Shown here: piece by piece, positions 12,489 through 26,235 of the stretch
Position numbering within the stretch: the first letter of the stretch is position 1
Layout: the number at the start of each line of letters is the position of its first letter
Program-made: the position numbers and the translations under genes
The notes under the pieces: generated by a model
Seen by the model: only the letters and a program-made list of their open reading frames with translations
What the model was told of the DNA's origin: nothing
Databases searched by the model: none
Source: Gossypium raimondii
Lineage: Eukaryota > Streptophyta > Magnoliopsida > Malvales > Malvaceae
Length of the DNA stretch: 64,000 nt
Reading direction: 5' to 3'
Assembly (NCBI RefSeq): GCF_025698545.1
Contig: NC_068569.1
Span: 2,852,001 to 2,916,000 of the forward strand

Positions 12489-15400
12489 ATGGGCACGTCT
12501 GACGACAAACAATCTGACCATGTTGACACTAAGTCGTGGATCCCTAGGAGTGAGCTTCTGAATGTGTCAAGGGATTTTTGGATGCCCGATCAGAGTTGTA
12601 GGGTATGCTACGAGTGTGACTCCCAATTTACAATATTTAATCGTAGGCATCATTGTAGACTTTGTGGCCGTGTTTTCTGTGCCAAGTGTGCAGCAAACTC
12701 AGTTCCTGTCCCACCTGATGAGCCAAGAGCTGGTCGTGAAGATTCAGAAAGGATTAGGGTATGTAATTACTGCTTCAAGCAATGGGAGCAGGGAATAGCA
12801 GTTGACAATAATGGGACCAAAACACCTAGTCCTGATCTCAGTCCATCTCCATCAGCAGCAAGCTTGGCCAGTACCAAGTCCAGCTGCACCTATAATAGTG
12901 GTAGCAGCTTTGTTGGTTCTACTCCATATGCAACCGGACCTTACTATCGCGTGAATTATAATTCTGGTCTTAGCCATTGTGAATCTTCCCAAATGAATGG
13001 TGCTGAGCAGAACAGTGAGACATCTGGGATGAGTACAGATCAAAGTTCGGCCTTAGTAGATTCTTCTTCAAACCGTTTTGACTTTTGTAGTAACAGGTAC
13101 TTTCCCCCTTGCTAATGTATTTTTGAGTGAGTAGAAAGTGTTTTTACCTGAATTTGGAATTTCACATGCCTTTGCATGCACCCACACACGTGTGCGTGCG
13201 CACATATGTTTCAATGTTTGCTGAGAGCAGGGACCTATAATGGTTTAGCTATGCTTCCTTCATGATACCAATTGTGTCTGGATGAGCTTTTACTTCTTTG
13301 CTCAATGTTTTGTGTTACTCTGTCAATTCATATTTGAATTAGACAGCTTGCCCCGGCTGGAATACATGAGTTTTTGTGCTTTTATTTTATGATTTTGGGC
13401 TAGTGATCAATACTTATTACTTTCTTAACTGTTGGTTCCAGGAGTGATGACGAAGATGATGATTATGGTGCATATCGTTCAGATTCAGAATCAAAGCATT
13501 ATGCTCATGCTGAAGAGTATTATGGTGCAATCAATATTGACGAATATGGCCGTGTTTATGGATCAGATAAAGTTCATCCTGATGCAGTAAACATTGATGC
13601 GAAATCTTTGAGTGGTTCACCATTAGCTAAGAATTTTGATACAAGTGTGGATGAAATCAAGAAATTTGAAGAAGAAAATGAGCAAGAGAATGCTGATGAG
13701 GGTGAAGCTCCTGCTTATGATGTGGATGGTACAGATGCTGAGCCTGTGGATTTTGAGAATAATTGGCTACTGTGGCTCCCTCCAGAGCCTGCGGATGGGG
13801 AGGATGAGAGGGAAGCTGCTCTATTTGATGATGATGACGACGATGAGGGTGCTACAGGAGAGTGGGGATATTTACGTTCAAATAGTTTTGGCACCGGGGA
13901 ACGTAGCAGGGATAAGTCTGTTGAGGAGCACAGGCGAGCCATGAAAAATGTTGTAGAAGGGCATTTTCGAGCTTTGGTCTCTCAGCTTTTGCAGGTTGAA
14001 AACCTTCCTGTACGGGATGATGATGGCAGAGAGAATTGGTTGGATATAATCACGTCTTTGTCATGGGAGGCTGCAACACTTCTGAAGCCAGATACAAGCA
14101 AGGGAGGAGGAATGGATCCTGGAGGATATGTGAAAGTTAAATGCATAGCTTCCGGGCGTCCAAGTGAAAGGTAATCTCACCGAACCCCATTTTGAAAATT
14201 TGTTGATTGTTATGTGAAGAGAATGCTACATCAGCTGTTTTTATTGAGCACCTTTTAATATCCTAAAGTTATTTATCCAATCGCATCCCTTCACATATCT
14301 CATCGGCTATCATTTGTGAAGATCCCTCATATTTGTATAGAGTATTCAGAATGCTTTTCCGGTGATTTTTTATGTTCATTTGAGGCAATTGGGAGAGAAT
14401 AATATGGAAAGATAGTTACAATTAATGATAAAATCAAATTTGCTGCAAAAAGAAAGCTTCATAGGTTTTCTAGTTCTTCATTCTATTTACCATTTACTTT
14501 TGCTGATGAGATTCTGATTTCGTTTGTTAATATTTTCTCTAGTGCTGTGGTTAAAGGAGTTGTTTGTAAGAAAAATGTAGCTCATCGACGAATGACTTCG
14601 AAAATAGAAAAACCTCGTTTTCTAATTCTTGGAGGAGCTTTGGAATACCAGCGTATTTCTAACCACTTGTCCAGTTTTGATACATTGTTGCAGCAGGTTT
14701 GTATTTCTACCGTTCCCTTCTATTTTGGTTTGTTAATTAACCTAGGTTCATAATAAGAGTTAAAGCAAGGAACATTCCTTTGATTCCTACCTTCTAGAAC
14801 ATGAAGCAGTTAAGGCTAATATTTGTTAGCTTACCCTCCTTTCCAGGAAATGGACCATTTGAAGATGGCAGTTGCTAAAATTGGTGCACATCATCCTAAT
14901 GTTCTTTTGGTGGAGAAATCCGTGTCCCGGTATGCTCAAGATTACCTTCTTGCCAAAGATATTTCACTTGTTCTCAACATTAAGAGGCCACTCTTAGAGC
15001 GTATAGCCCGCTGCACTGGTGCCCAAATTGTTCCATCCATTGATCATCTAACATCGCCAAAGTTGGGTTATTGTGATGTGTTCCACGTGGAGAAATTTTT
15101 TGAGGAGCATGGAAGTGCCGGGCAAGGTGGAAAAAGATTGACAAAGACTCTAATGTTTTTTGAGGGTTGCCCGAAGCCTCTGGGTTATACAGTAAGTCCT
15201 TTCAGTATACATGGTACACATATCGATTTCCTAGTGCTGACATAATCTGTTTATAATTTGGAAAATTTTCCGGTATGCATTGCTGATCTTAATGATTTTT
15301 CAGTTATTAAAACTTTTGCATGAAAAGTATGGTTATTTTTTGTATGTTTTGTTTAGGTTATCTTTTATCTTGTTTATGTTTTCCACGGTAACTGAAGATG

Positions 15401-18400
15401 CATTTGTTTCACAAAGATGAGAGTGATATAAACAGTCTTAAAGGCTCCACGCGCTCAGCAATATAAACGCCTAAAGAGAAACTCAGAAAAAGTCTAAAAC
15501 AAGCTCCTGCTAAACCTGAAAATGGGTTAAACAGGTCAGGCTTTTAAGAAATTAATGAGCAATCATGGAAGTCTACCCAACATTCATTTGTCATCTCTGA
15601 CCTGAGTCCAGTATTTTAACCCTGTCTCTAAAGCACGTGGTACAACCAGCAATTCTTTTCCTTAACATTTCAGAGCAATCAGTTTGCACTTTGTTTAACA
15701 CCATTGTTCCTTTCCACCCATATTGTGTGCACAGCTGTAGTCAAAGTAGTTTATACAGTGGGGCTTTAAGATCATATTACTGTAAGATCCACCTATCCTA
15801 TTAATTATCATCTACCTGGAGTAACCACAATATGGGGAAGGGCTAATTTACTGAGCTTCATCTGACCATAACTTGATGGAACAATTTGTTTTTACTATAA
15901 CCATTCTCAGATTCTGCTGATAGAGCAATTTCCTTTATTATCAGGTGACAAATAACTTTGTTAATATGAAAAAGGAAAACACCAGCCATCTAGCATCTTT
16001 TGGTTGTCCTATAACTTGCATGTGGAAGAAACCATCTGCCACCTTAACATTCTCCAAATCATCTTCTGCACTCACATCTATTAGAGCACCTTGTGGCTGC
16101 AAAAACCCACTTAGGTTCTCTTTGTCATGCACAAGTTTTGGAATAAATTTGTAGTATAGTGTAGCAGTAACTATTGTGGCTGTTCACAGTCAAGTTGTTT
16201 GCCAACTTTTAGAATGGTGTGGTGCATGGAATGTGGCTGCATAAAAGCTTTTGTGGGTCATTTCATTCCACTTACAAATTACATTGTAATCATTCTAAAA
16301 TAATTTTCCAAGTAAAAATGTTTGGTGCTGAGATGGTCTAACTGTTAACTTTGTTTCAGATTTTACTCAAGGGTGCCAATGGAGATGAACTGAAAAAGGT
16401 GAAACACGTTGTCCAATATGGAGTTTTTGCAGCTTATCACTTGGCTCTTGAGACATCATTTCTAGCTGATGAAGGTGCCACGCTTCCAGAGCTCCCTTTA
16501 AAGTCTCCTATAACTGTTGCCTTACCCGATAAACCATCAAGTATTGACAGGTCTATTTCCATTGTACCTGGCTTTACCATCCCATCCTCCAGGAAGCCGA
16601 TGGCTTCTCAATCTATTAATGAATTGCAGAAATCCAACAAAGGCGTTGTCTCAGATGGTCCATCATTTGCCAACAATATACAAGGGGACAAATCTACAGG
16701 GGCCAATTTATCTTGCTTGTCCAAAGGTCCTCAGACTGTGTCAAACTCCAAGGAATCTGCTTTTGACTCTGTTGAAGATATTTCTTCCTTGAATTCACAG
16801 TCTGCTTCAAGGATGGAAACCTCTTCTTGTGACTATGTTCCCTCATCAAATCTTGCATTTTGCAAGGTTGGAGTTGACCCTAAAGAATCTGTACAGAGCA
16901 AAACAACTAGCAGTGGAGAAGCTTTAACAGGTAACCAGTTTATTTCTCTTTCTCAAAAATTATCAGGAGCACCACAGCGATGTGGTGGCAGTCATCATGC
17001 TGATCGCGCTTTGTTGGCTGCATATCATCTAGATGACCCAGGGATGGCGTCTTCAAAACAAGAGCCTATTAACAATAATGAAGAGGCAGGGTCCTCGAAG
17101 GATGAGTTTAGTCCATCACCTTCAGACCACCAGAGCATTTTGGTGTCGTTATCAACACGTTGTGTGTTGAAGGGCACTGTGTGTGAACGGTCTCATCTCT
17201 TCCGGATCAAATACTATGGGAGCTTTGATAAGCCTTTGGGGCGATTTTTACAAGATCATCTATTTGATCAGGTATTTTTATTGTTATTATTTCATGTAGA
17301 AAGCTCATCTTCCTCTTTGCTTCTCATTACTAAAGATTCTTCTTATCAGAGCTCCCGTTGTCGTTCATGTGAGATGCCATCTGAGGCACATGTTCATTGT
17401 TATACTCATCGGCAAGGTAGCCTGACAATATCTGTTAAGAAACTACCAGATCCTCCCTTACCGGGAGAACGGGAAGGCAAGATTTGGATGTGGCATAGGT
17501 GCTTGCGATGCCCTCGGACCAATGGATTCCCTCCAGCCACAAGAAGAGTTGTAATGTCTGATGCTGCTTGGGGCTTATCCTTCGGGAAATTTTTGGAGCT
17601 TAGCTTTTCTAACCATGCAGCTGCTAGCAGAGTTGCAAGCTGTGGTCATTCCCTTCACAGAGATTGTCTTCGATTTTATGGGTAACGCTTTACATAAGAA
17701 ATATGAAGTATTATGTTTATTAAAAATAAATATTACAGTCATCCCTTCATAGATTGTATCTGGTGTGTGGTATTGACTTATGAGTTGCCTGGGTCTTCAA
17801 TGCAAATACTTACACCAGTACATTGGTACAGTTTGTATTACATATAATTAGTTGAGCAGTAATAAGGGATATACCTGTATAGACATATGTATGAGGTTTC
17901 CATGGTTAGGGACCTCCTGAAGTTTACCAAATGGCTGTTGCTCCAAGATAAAGTGCCTAATTGCCTTGAATTCCTAGGACTTCCCAAGTCAGCTATTCCC
18001 TTCTGGATAAGGAGGGTTATTGGCCTCGAAGGGGATGGAAAGGGCAGGGTTAATTAGTTGTATGAGATATAGATTGTAAAAGAATTCAAAAGGTGTATGA
18101 AATAATCAAATGAAAAATATCAGTTGCATGTTGGCCTCTGATTGTACTGTTTTACCACATGCAGATTCGGGAGAATGGTTGCTTGTTTTCGATATGCTTC
18201 CATTGATGTCCATTCTGTTTATCTTCCACCTTCCAAACTGGAATTTAATTATGATAATCAGGAGTGGATACAAAGTGAAGCAAATGAGGTTTGACTATCC
18301 AAAATTCTTGTTCCAGTTCAAAAAGCTAATCTTCAGTCAACTAACACCTTGAAGATCATTGACGCTGTTTTGCAGGTGAGTAACAGGGCAGGATTCCTTT

Positions 18401-21400
18401 TTAGTGAAGTGTACAATGCTCTTCAAAAGTTTTCAGAGAAATTATTAGGTTCAGGGTCCAATAATTGTGGCATAAAGGCACCTGAAAGAAGAAGCTGCAT
18501 CGAAGAACTGGAAGCAATTTTCCAAAAAGATAGAAAAGAATTTCAGGTAGTTGGTTTGAAACTCGTCATGTGCACCCTCTTCTTGTCCCTTATGAGCAAC
18601 AACTGCTATCTGGTTGCCATAATTAATGCATGAACCTAGTTGTTCAGAAGTTTTACCCATTCTTAAATTTTTTGTTTTTTTATGCATAAAACCACCCTCA
18701 CATCCCGTCTTGTTTCTTATCTGTTTATTTTTTTTCTTAGGATTCTTTACAGGAAGTGCTTTGTAAGGAAGTGAAAGTTGGCCAACCTGTTATTGACATT
18801 CTTGAGGTCAATAAGTTGCGCAGGAAAATGCTCTTTCTTTCTTATATTTGGGACCAACGTCTGATTCATGCATATAGTTCATTTAACAATAATATCCAGG
18901 AAGTTATAAGCAGTCCCACCCCAAAGCTTGGACTGAAGCCTACGAGTTCTGTGGAGAAGCTTGTTGAGATGAATGTTAGTCCCAAGCCAACTAAAGTCAT
19001 TAGTGGCTGCAGCTCTGCCCTAGTTGAGAACAAGTCTGATATAAACATGAATCAAGGAGGCAATACTGATGAAATTAGCAAGCCAGGTGGCGGTCAGAAG
19101 GAAAAAGACATGGACCAGGACTTCAATAACAGGAAGGAGGCCGAATCATCTCTTTCTTCTAGTGCAAATAGCAGCCAGAAATCTGATTCTGTGGAGTCTG
19201 AAAGAGTTAAAAGAGGGGTCCTGTCAGAAGGGGAATTTCCAAGTATGGAAAATTTATCTGACACCCTTGAGGCAGCATGGACTGGTGAAACTCACCCAGT
19301 TAGCGTACTTCCTAAGGAGAATGGTTGCAGTGTTCCTGATTCAGCTGTGGCGGATATGTCAGCTGCAGTAAGTTCAGATCCAGGAAATCGTGCTAGTGGT
19401 CGTGGTGAAATGGAAGTGGCACGTTCTCCTCAGTCTGATCTGCCTACTAAAGGACTTGAAAGTATGGAGAAGTCTATGAGCTGGGAAAGCATGCCATTTC
19501 CAAATTTTCATGACTCATTTAATAAGAATTCTTCATTCAATGTTCAAAAACTCAATATCAGCGAGTATAATCCAGTCTATGTCTCATCATTTAGGGAGTT
19601 GGAAAAGCAAAGTGGTCCCAGGTTGCTACTTCCTATTGGTGTTAATGAGACAGTCGTGCCTGTTTATGATGATGAGCCTGCTAGTATTATAGCCTATGCA
19701 CTTGTGTCATCAGATTACCATTCACAGATCTCTGAGCTGGAGAGACGAAAAGATGCTGTTGATTCAGCAGTTTCGTCATCACTTTTTGATTCAATAAACC
19801 TGCTCTCACTTAATTCTTTTAGTGACATATCTGATACTTACAGAAGCTTTGGTTCTGGTGATGATAGTATATTGTCTTTGTCTGGGTCACAAATCTCCCT
19901 GGTTTCTGACCCTCTCTTGTACACAAAGGATTTGCATGCCAGAGTTTCTTTTACCGATGATGGTCCCCTTGGGAAGGTGAAGTACTCAGTAACTTGTTAT
20001 TATGCAAAGCGGTTTGAGAGCTTGAGGAGGACTTGCTGCCCTTCTGAGCTGGATTTTATACGGTCTCTCAGTCGTTGTAAGAAGTGGGACGCCCAAGGTG
20101 GCAAGAGCAAAGTCTTCTTTGCAAAAACTTTAGATGACCGATTTATCATCAAACAGGTTACAAAGACAGAACTAGAATCATTCGTCAAGTTTGGACCAGC
20201 TTATTTCAAGTATTTGTCTGATTCAATCAATACAAGAAGCCCAACTTGCCTGGCAAAGATTTTGGGCATATACCAGGTATTCATTATAGTAGTTAAATTT
20301 CATGAGTGAACTTTTGACAATTATTCCTAGCAAAAAACTTGATTTAGTACCACAAAGCATTGGTTATCTTTTGCTTTTCCTGTCTTGTCAATTATGCTTT
20401 CTGATTCATTTTCAAAACACTCTAGTTAAATCATCTGGCAGTTCTCCCTTTTTTCTCTTTCTGCTAAAAGCACATTTGACAATGTGATATCTTAGGGATA
20501 TGTGATCTCCTTACTAATCTACTACACCTTTGGCATAGATGTGTCCAAATATGCTGTGATAACACTAGATATTCTAATGTTAAAAAGCCTGAGATATGAG
20601 CTGCCTAAGTGCATATCACTGAGAAGATTTTTCAAGTTTTATCTGCTTTGTTATGTTGTAGTTTCCCAACCAAAATTAGTTTTTTTCTTATTTTGTTATA
20701 ATTATACCTCGAGTTTCTGTTTAATTTTCCTTCTGGTGTCATTATCTTGAAGGTTTCATCAAAGCACCTTAAAGGAGGGAAGGAATCAAAAATGGATGTT
20801 TTGGTGATGGAAAATCTTCTCTTCAGGCGTAAGGTTACAAGGCTTTATGACCTTAAAGGATCTTCACGATCAAGGTATAATCCTGATACAAGCGGCAGTA
20901 ACAAAGTTCTTCTTGATCAAAATTTGATTGAAGCAATGCCGACTTCTCCAATTTTTGTTGGAAGCAAAGCAAAGCGGTTGTTGGAGAGGGCTGTCTGGAA
21001 TGACACTTCCTTTCTTGCTGTAAGTTGGAATTTAACTTCTCATTTAAATGTCTTGGAGCTGCACATACCATTTTCAATATTTTCTTTATATTTTGCGGTG
21101 GTGCTACGGCATATATTTTGGTAATTATCACTATGACATAAAAGAAACAATGGTGTCTAATGTAGTTGGGTGGGGGCTGTCTGTCATAGTGTAGGATTGG
21201 TTTCTTCTCATTAGCATTCTTCATTCTATACTATTAAATACGGATGGTCTTCATATTTCTGTTTTGCATATAAGCTAATTGAATTGATCCAACGGTCCAA
21301 TTTGCCACTTAATGTTCTTCTAATAATTATGTATACATTTTGCAACAGTTAGTTGATGTAATGGACTATTCCTTACTAGTTGGGGTGGACGAGGAAAAAC

Positions 21401-21672
21401 ACGAGCTTGTTCTTGGAATAATTGATTTCATGAGGCAATACACATGGGACAAGCACCTTGAAACTTGGGTGAAGACGTCAGGGATTCTTGGCGGGCAAAA
21501 CGCACCTCCGACAGTGATCTCTCCCCAACAGTACAAGAAAAGATTCAGAAAAGCTATGACTGCTTATTTTCTCATGGTGCCAGACCAGTGGTCTCCTCCG
21601 ACAATTGCTCCTAGTGGGTCACAAACAGACCTTTGTGAAGAAAATACTCAAGGTGGTAACTCTGTTGAATGA
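12489..21672 (+). CDS. FAB1: 1-phosphatidylinositol-3-phosphate 5-kinase, FYVE-type (FAB1A/B class)
   Basis: The enzyme phosphorylates PI3P to PI(3,5)P2 on endosomal and vacuolar membranes. Eleven coding exons give 1833 aa: 12489-13096, 13442-14170, 14543-14696, 14847-15191, 16360-17271, 17350-17681, 18165-18288, 18376-18546, 18741-20276, 20753-21019, 21349-21672; phases agree throughout. Visible domains: FYVE zinc finger at about 31-100 (WMPD, then RRHHCRLCG), chaperonin-like Cpn60/TCP1 region at about 450-700 with GGALEYQR, a Cys-rich Fab1-specific region (CRSCEMPSEAHVHCY, CGHSLHRDCLRFYG), and a C-terminal PIP kinase domain at about 1550-1800 with FIIKQ (Lys about 1596), YDLKGSSRSRYN and MDYSLLVG. 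A FYVE finger places it with FAB1A/B rather than FAB1C/D. An acidic stretch rich in Asp lies near residue 325. The start is the only Met preceding the conserved N-terminus; stops lie upstream. Intron 4 (15192-16359) is the longest and shows nothing recognisable. Confidence 0.96.
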
Positions 21673-23841
21673 TAATGTGAATCCTTTTACTTGTATATGC
21701 CAAAATGTAAGTTCAACACTCCTCTCTCTCTTTAGATCTCTTACCTTCTTTAACTTCATTTTTGCCCATCTTCTTCTTTTTTCTCTTATCCAATTGTAAT
21801 TGTTAAATGGCTGCCACATTTTATGTATCATCATCATCAATGTATGCATCTGTTATTTATTGATGTCCATTGTAAGCTGCAAAAAAGCTATTTTTACTAC
21901 CTTGAACTAGTGTATTTTCATACTTGTATAGTTTTTGTGTATGATTACTGTTTTTTTTAATGATTTTAAAGCTTTTATATGGAACTGCGGTGGGAATGGT
22001 TCCCTTCGCCGGATGCCCTTTTGGCAACGGGACGGGGAACCTAATTCACTTGCGTCATTTGAATAGTTTACCACATCAATTAAACCGTGTTATAATTTTC
22101 TTTTCCCTTTTCTTTTCACCAATTAACAACCAAAAGAAAAGCTGACAGTCTCACAACCACAACTTTTAGCATGAATTCTGAGATACTTTTACAACAATTA
22201 AAGAGAGTAGTAGCAATGGCTAGAAGTATCCATGCATCTGTTGAATTTTAATCAAATAATGTATTTCTAAATTAAAAAGCTCATTTCATTACAATTTTTC
22301 AAATTATAAATATAATTTTTAAAAGTAATTGTTTTTTTAACGAGAAATTCATTAATTCATTCCATGAATGGGATTATACAATTTGGTGAAAAAAATTAAC
22401 ACCCATTGTAAGTGGTGAATGATAAGCTTCACCAACACAACAAACATTTCAATTTTAGCCATAACTCAAATACGATATATTTGGAGCGATTGTAAACAAT
22501 TAATACAATAATAAAATTAGCACTATATGGTCCAAAACGGTGGGTAAAAATCGATAAAAAAAATTGAGTGTCCATCAAATTGGAGATGATGATAACAAAA
22601 TCATCCCTAAATTCACTTTCCAAGAGAAACCAATGAAATTTTAGTGACGATTGGCGATATCATTTGTCCATCACAACTTGTGGAGATAACAGAAATACCA
22701 ACAAAATAAATTTGCAACCTGAAATGAGGGAAGACATAAGGAGTGGATGAGGAAGAAAAAAAAAGAAAAAGAAAAAGAGAATTGGTGGGAGAGAGAAAAA
22801 GGTAAACACATTCATTATGCAAAACAAAAGAGAATAAGCAAATCACTAGGAAAAAAAATTGAAAATTTTAAGATATAAACATGATTTTAATTATTTAAAT
22901 AAGATAGAACTAATAAGCTATTCATATCTAGTGAGCGATAAATCAACATAAATTGATATTTAGTTTCGGTTCAAACTCTAAATTTATTTTATTTTATGTT
23001 TAGATAATTAATAATAAATAAATGAAAATAAAAATTGTTTGGTTAAAATGCGGACAATCTGCTTAAATAAATTTCCAATTATAACTTTATTTAAATAGCA
23101 TTTAATACTTAAATTTAAATTAAAAAGAATTTCCTTAGCAAAACAATAATTAAAATTAGCCAAAAATTAGTAATTAATTTGATATAAGTTTAAAATTTAT
23201 AATTAAAAAATGTAAAATAATTTATTTTGATAGCTTATTAATAGGATAAATCTTAAAATTATATATAAACTTTGATTTAATGTGTATTTCAATACATGAT
23301 TTTTATTTGAAAAAATAAAAAGCAATCCAATTTATTAGTAAGAAAAAGTGCAAAATAAAAGTTAAATTGAAATAAACAAATGGACTTTTAAAAATATATT
23401 ATTAAATCTATTTCCGTTACTTAACTTTCTCTTCTTTTATCCCAATCGAAAACCAACTACAATCTCAGGTGGCAGTAAATACTAACAGTTGAATATCTTT
23501 TTCATTCAATAGCTGCAAAATAGCGAATGAAGATTGATTTAGCATTTGCGATCTTAACCATAATTCATTTAGCTAGAAAAGAAAATCTTTACTCTGTTTG
23601 GGCTTTGTTCGCAAGTCCAGTACTTGCAACCAAGTAAATGGCCCATTTAAATGTCCAGTGGAGCTCCATAAATGCTCCAAATTTGGCGCTCCCTTCTTCA
23701 CTCCTTTCAAAATCTTTTCCTTTCTCTCCACCACCATCTCCCTTTCTATTCCTTTCATTTTCTTTCCACCTTTGAGCCATCTCTTTTCCCAGGAGGCTTT
23801 TATCTTTAAGCAGTTATTTGGGGTGGTATAGTGAGCGACAA
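21673..23841. other. Intergenic region FAB1-RAD51
   Basis: About 2.2 kb. The left end should be the FAB1 3'UTR; the right end (from about 23400) the RAD51 promoter and leader, which is pyrimidine-rich. The interior is AT-rich, with no supported gene or transposon ends. Confidence 0.6.
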
Positions 23842-26235
23842 ATGGAGCAGCTGAGAAACCAGAGGACGGTTCAACAACAACAACAACAACAAGAGGAGCT
23901 TGAGGAGATGCACCATGGCCCGTTCCCTGTGGAACAACTCCAGGTGAAAAAAGAAAAAAAATACACTTCAATATTTTGTTTATTTGTTCTATTCTATTTA
24001 AAAATAAGATGCTTTCTATGTGGGTTTTTTTCCAAGTTGCCGAAAAGCTGTTTCTTTACTTCATTTGTCCATATTTTCAGAAGGGATAATTGATAATTCT
24101 TTTTTTCAAGATTCTGAAAATCGGAATGGGGTTTTGTCCCTTTCATTGCGGTTAATACTTTTTCAGCGTGGGTTATTTTTCAATATGGTTTTTTACCCTT
24201 CTTTTTACCTAATGCTAGAACAAATGGGTTGTATTACTTCGACCGCCTATTAGGTGCGGTGATTTTCTGTAAAGTGTTTCTTGACAATTTGATATGTAAT
24301 TGTATCTAAAGAAGGGCGCTATGATTCTATTAATGCTTAGCAGTTGTAAATACAATTCTTATTTATTGTCTTCACCTGAAGGAGTTGGGCATTGCATCCC
24401 TTGACGTAAAGAAGCTCAAGGATGCAGGTCTTTGTACGGTTGAATCTATTGCTTACGCCCCAAGGAAAGATCTTCTTCAGATCAAAGGAATCAGTGAAGC
24501 TAAAGTTGACAAGATCATGGAAGCTGGTATACTGTTTCCACTTTTCACACTTTTTTTTTTCATTTATCTATTATTTGTAAAAGGTTCTGATATTACTATG
24601 TTTGTCGTTGGTTCTTGGCAGCCTCCAAACTGGTCCCATTGGGTTTCACCAGTGCTAGCCAGCTCCATGCTCAGAGGCTGGAGATAATTCAGATAACATC
24701 TGGGTCAAGTGAACTTGATAAAATTTTGGAAGGTATATGTGCTTTGATGCCTCTGAAGTTTTGTTTGACTTTTGAAACAAAACTCTCCATGACGTTGACT
24801 ACTTGTTCGACAAGTCAAGACCTAAGAACTGTAATTAATATTTCTGCTAGTTAAGTGATTTTCTGTATCATTACATGCTCATTTGATTTTTCCACAACAG
24901 GTGGAATTGAGACAGGATCCATTACTGAAATATATGGTGAGTTCCGTTCTGGAAAGACTCAGCTTTGTCACACTTTATGTGTCACATGCCAAGTAAGAGC
25001 TGTTCCTTTATCATTTTCCTGGCACCTACAGTTGTATTCTGCATTTGAAGTTCACTGCTACTCATGTATATTGCACTTGCACATACTGTGGTTTTACTTC
25101 CTAACATCAGCTCATTGCAAAGCAGAGCCCTTAACGGTTTATATTATTGCAAAATTGTTGTAATGTTACGCAGTAAGTCACTTTGGCAAGGCATTCTTCT
25201 AATTTTCTTTGATGTTTTAGCTTCCATTAGATCAAGGAGGTGGTGAGGGGAAAGCAATGTACATAGATGCTGAAGGGACATTCAGACCACAAAGACTTTT
25301 GCAGATAGCGGAGAGGTGATACACGGCTACCTTGAAATGGCCATGCTGGTCCACTGGATGCAGAATCGATACTAAACTGTTGAATGCTGCAGGTTTGGAC
25401 TGAATGGTGCAGATGTCTTGGAAAACGTGGCCTATGCTAGAGCGTATAACACTGATCATCAGTCGAGGCTTTTGCTTGAAGCAGCTTCAATGATGGTAGA
25501 AACAAGGTATTGTCAATACATTTCCTTTGCTTGACATTCTAGTCACCTATCAAGAAGAAGGGTCTACCAGATTGATCATTTGATGGTTTCTTTGCAGGTT
25601 TGCTCTTATGATAGTAGATAGCGCTACTGCCCTCTACAGAACAGATTTTACTGGAAGGGGTGAACTCTCTGCCCGACAAATGCACCTTGCGAAATTCCTT
25701 AGGAGTCTTCAGAAGTTGGCAGATGAGGTAGGGTGTTTGTATATTTATTTTTGCAAGTATAATTAATGAATTGCTTTCCTGCTTGATTACTAATATCAGT
25801 TTATCATGTACTTGAAACTTTTTGTTATGAGCTGCTATAGGTATGGAATTGTGAGCCCTTTATATCACTTGTAATTATCATGTTTTTTCATTGTCTATGA
25901 TTGTAGTTTGGTGTGGCTGTTGTAATTACAAACCAGGTAGTTGCTCAAGTGGATGGTTCAGCAATCTTTGCCGGTCCTCAAATCAAGCCTATTGGTGGGA
26001 ACATCATGGCTCATGCTTCCACAACAAGGTTTGATATCAAAAGACCTAATATCCCACTTTCCTGACTCTTTTCTTTAAAATCCGCTAACTATAAGCTCTT
26101 ACTGACAATAGATTGGCTCTCCGTAAGGGAAGAGCAGAGGAGCGTATTTGTAAAGTAATAAGTTCACCTTGCTTGGCTGAGGCTGAAGCCCGATTTCAGA
26201 TTTCTCCAGGAGGTGTTTCTGATGTCAAGGACTAA
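23842..26235 (+). CDS. RAD51: DNA repair/recombination protein RAD51
   Basis: RAD51 is the eukaryotic RecA-type recombinase that forms nucleoprotein filaments on single-stranded DNA for homologous repair and meiotic recombination. Nine exons give 344 aa (plant RAD51 is about 342): 23842-23943, 24382-24526, 24622-24732, 24901-24992, 25221-25315, 25393-25506, 25598-25727, 25907-26028, 26112-26235; all phases agree. The N-terminal helix-hairpin-helix region reads [18 protein letters not shown]. Walker A is GEFRSGKTQ and Walker B is [17 protein letters not shown]; the DNA-binding loop region [20 protein letters not shown] and the ending [10 protein letters not shown] are typical. The start Met is followed by a short Gln run from CAA repeats; the upstream in-frame TTG was not used. 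It is most like RAD51 itself rather than DMC1 or the XRCC/RAD51 paralogues. Confidence 0.97.

Noticed and set aside
18110-18352. Possible alternative exon text before FAB1 exon 8
   Set aside because: Using the earlier acceptor near 18318 puts a stop in frame; the acceptor at 18375 keeps phase and the family sequence EVSNRAGFLFSEV.
23573-23971. Minus-strand 132-aa frame over the RAD51 leader
   Set aside because: It overlaps the RAD51 first exon and leader, is rich in Lys/Gly from pyrimidine-rich DNA and has no recognisable domain.
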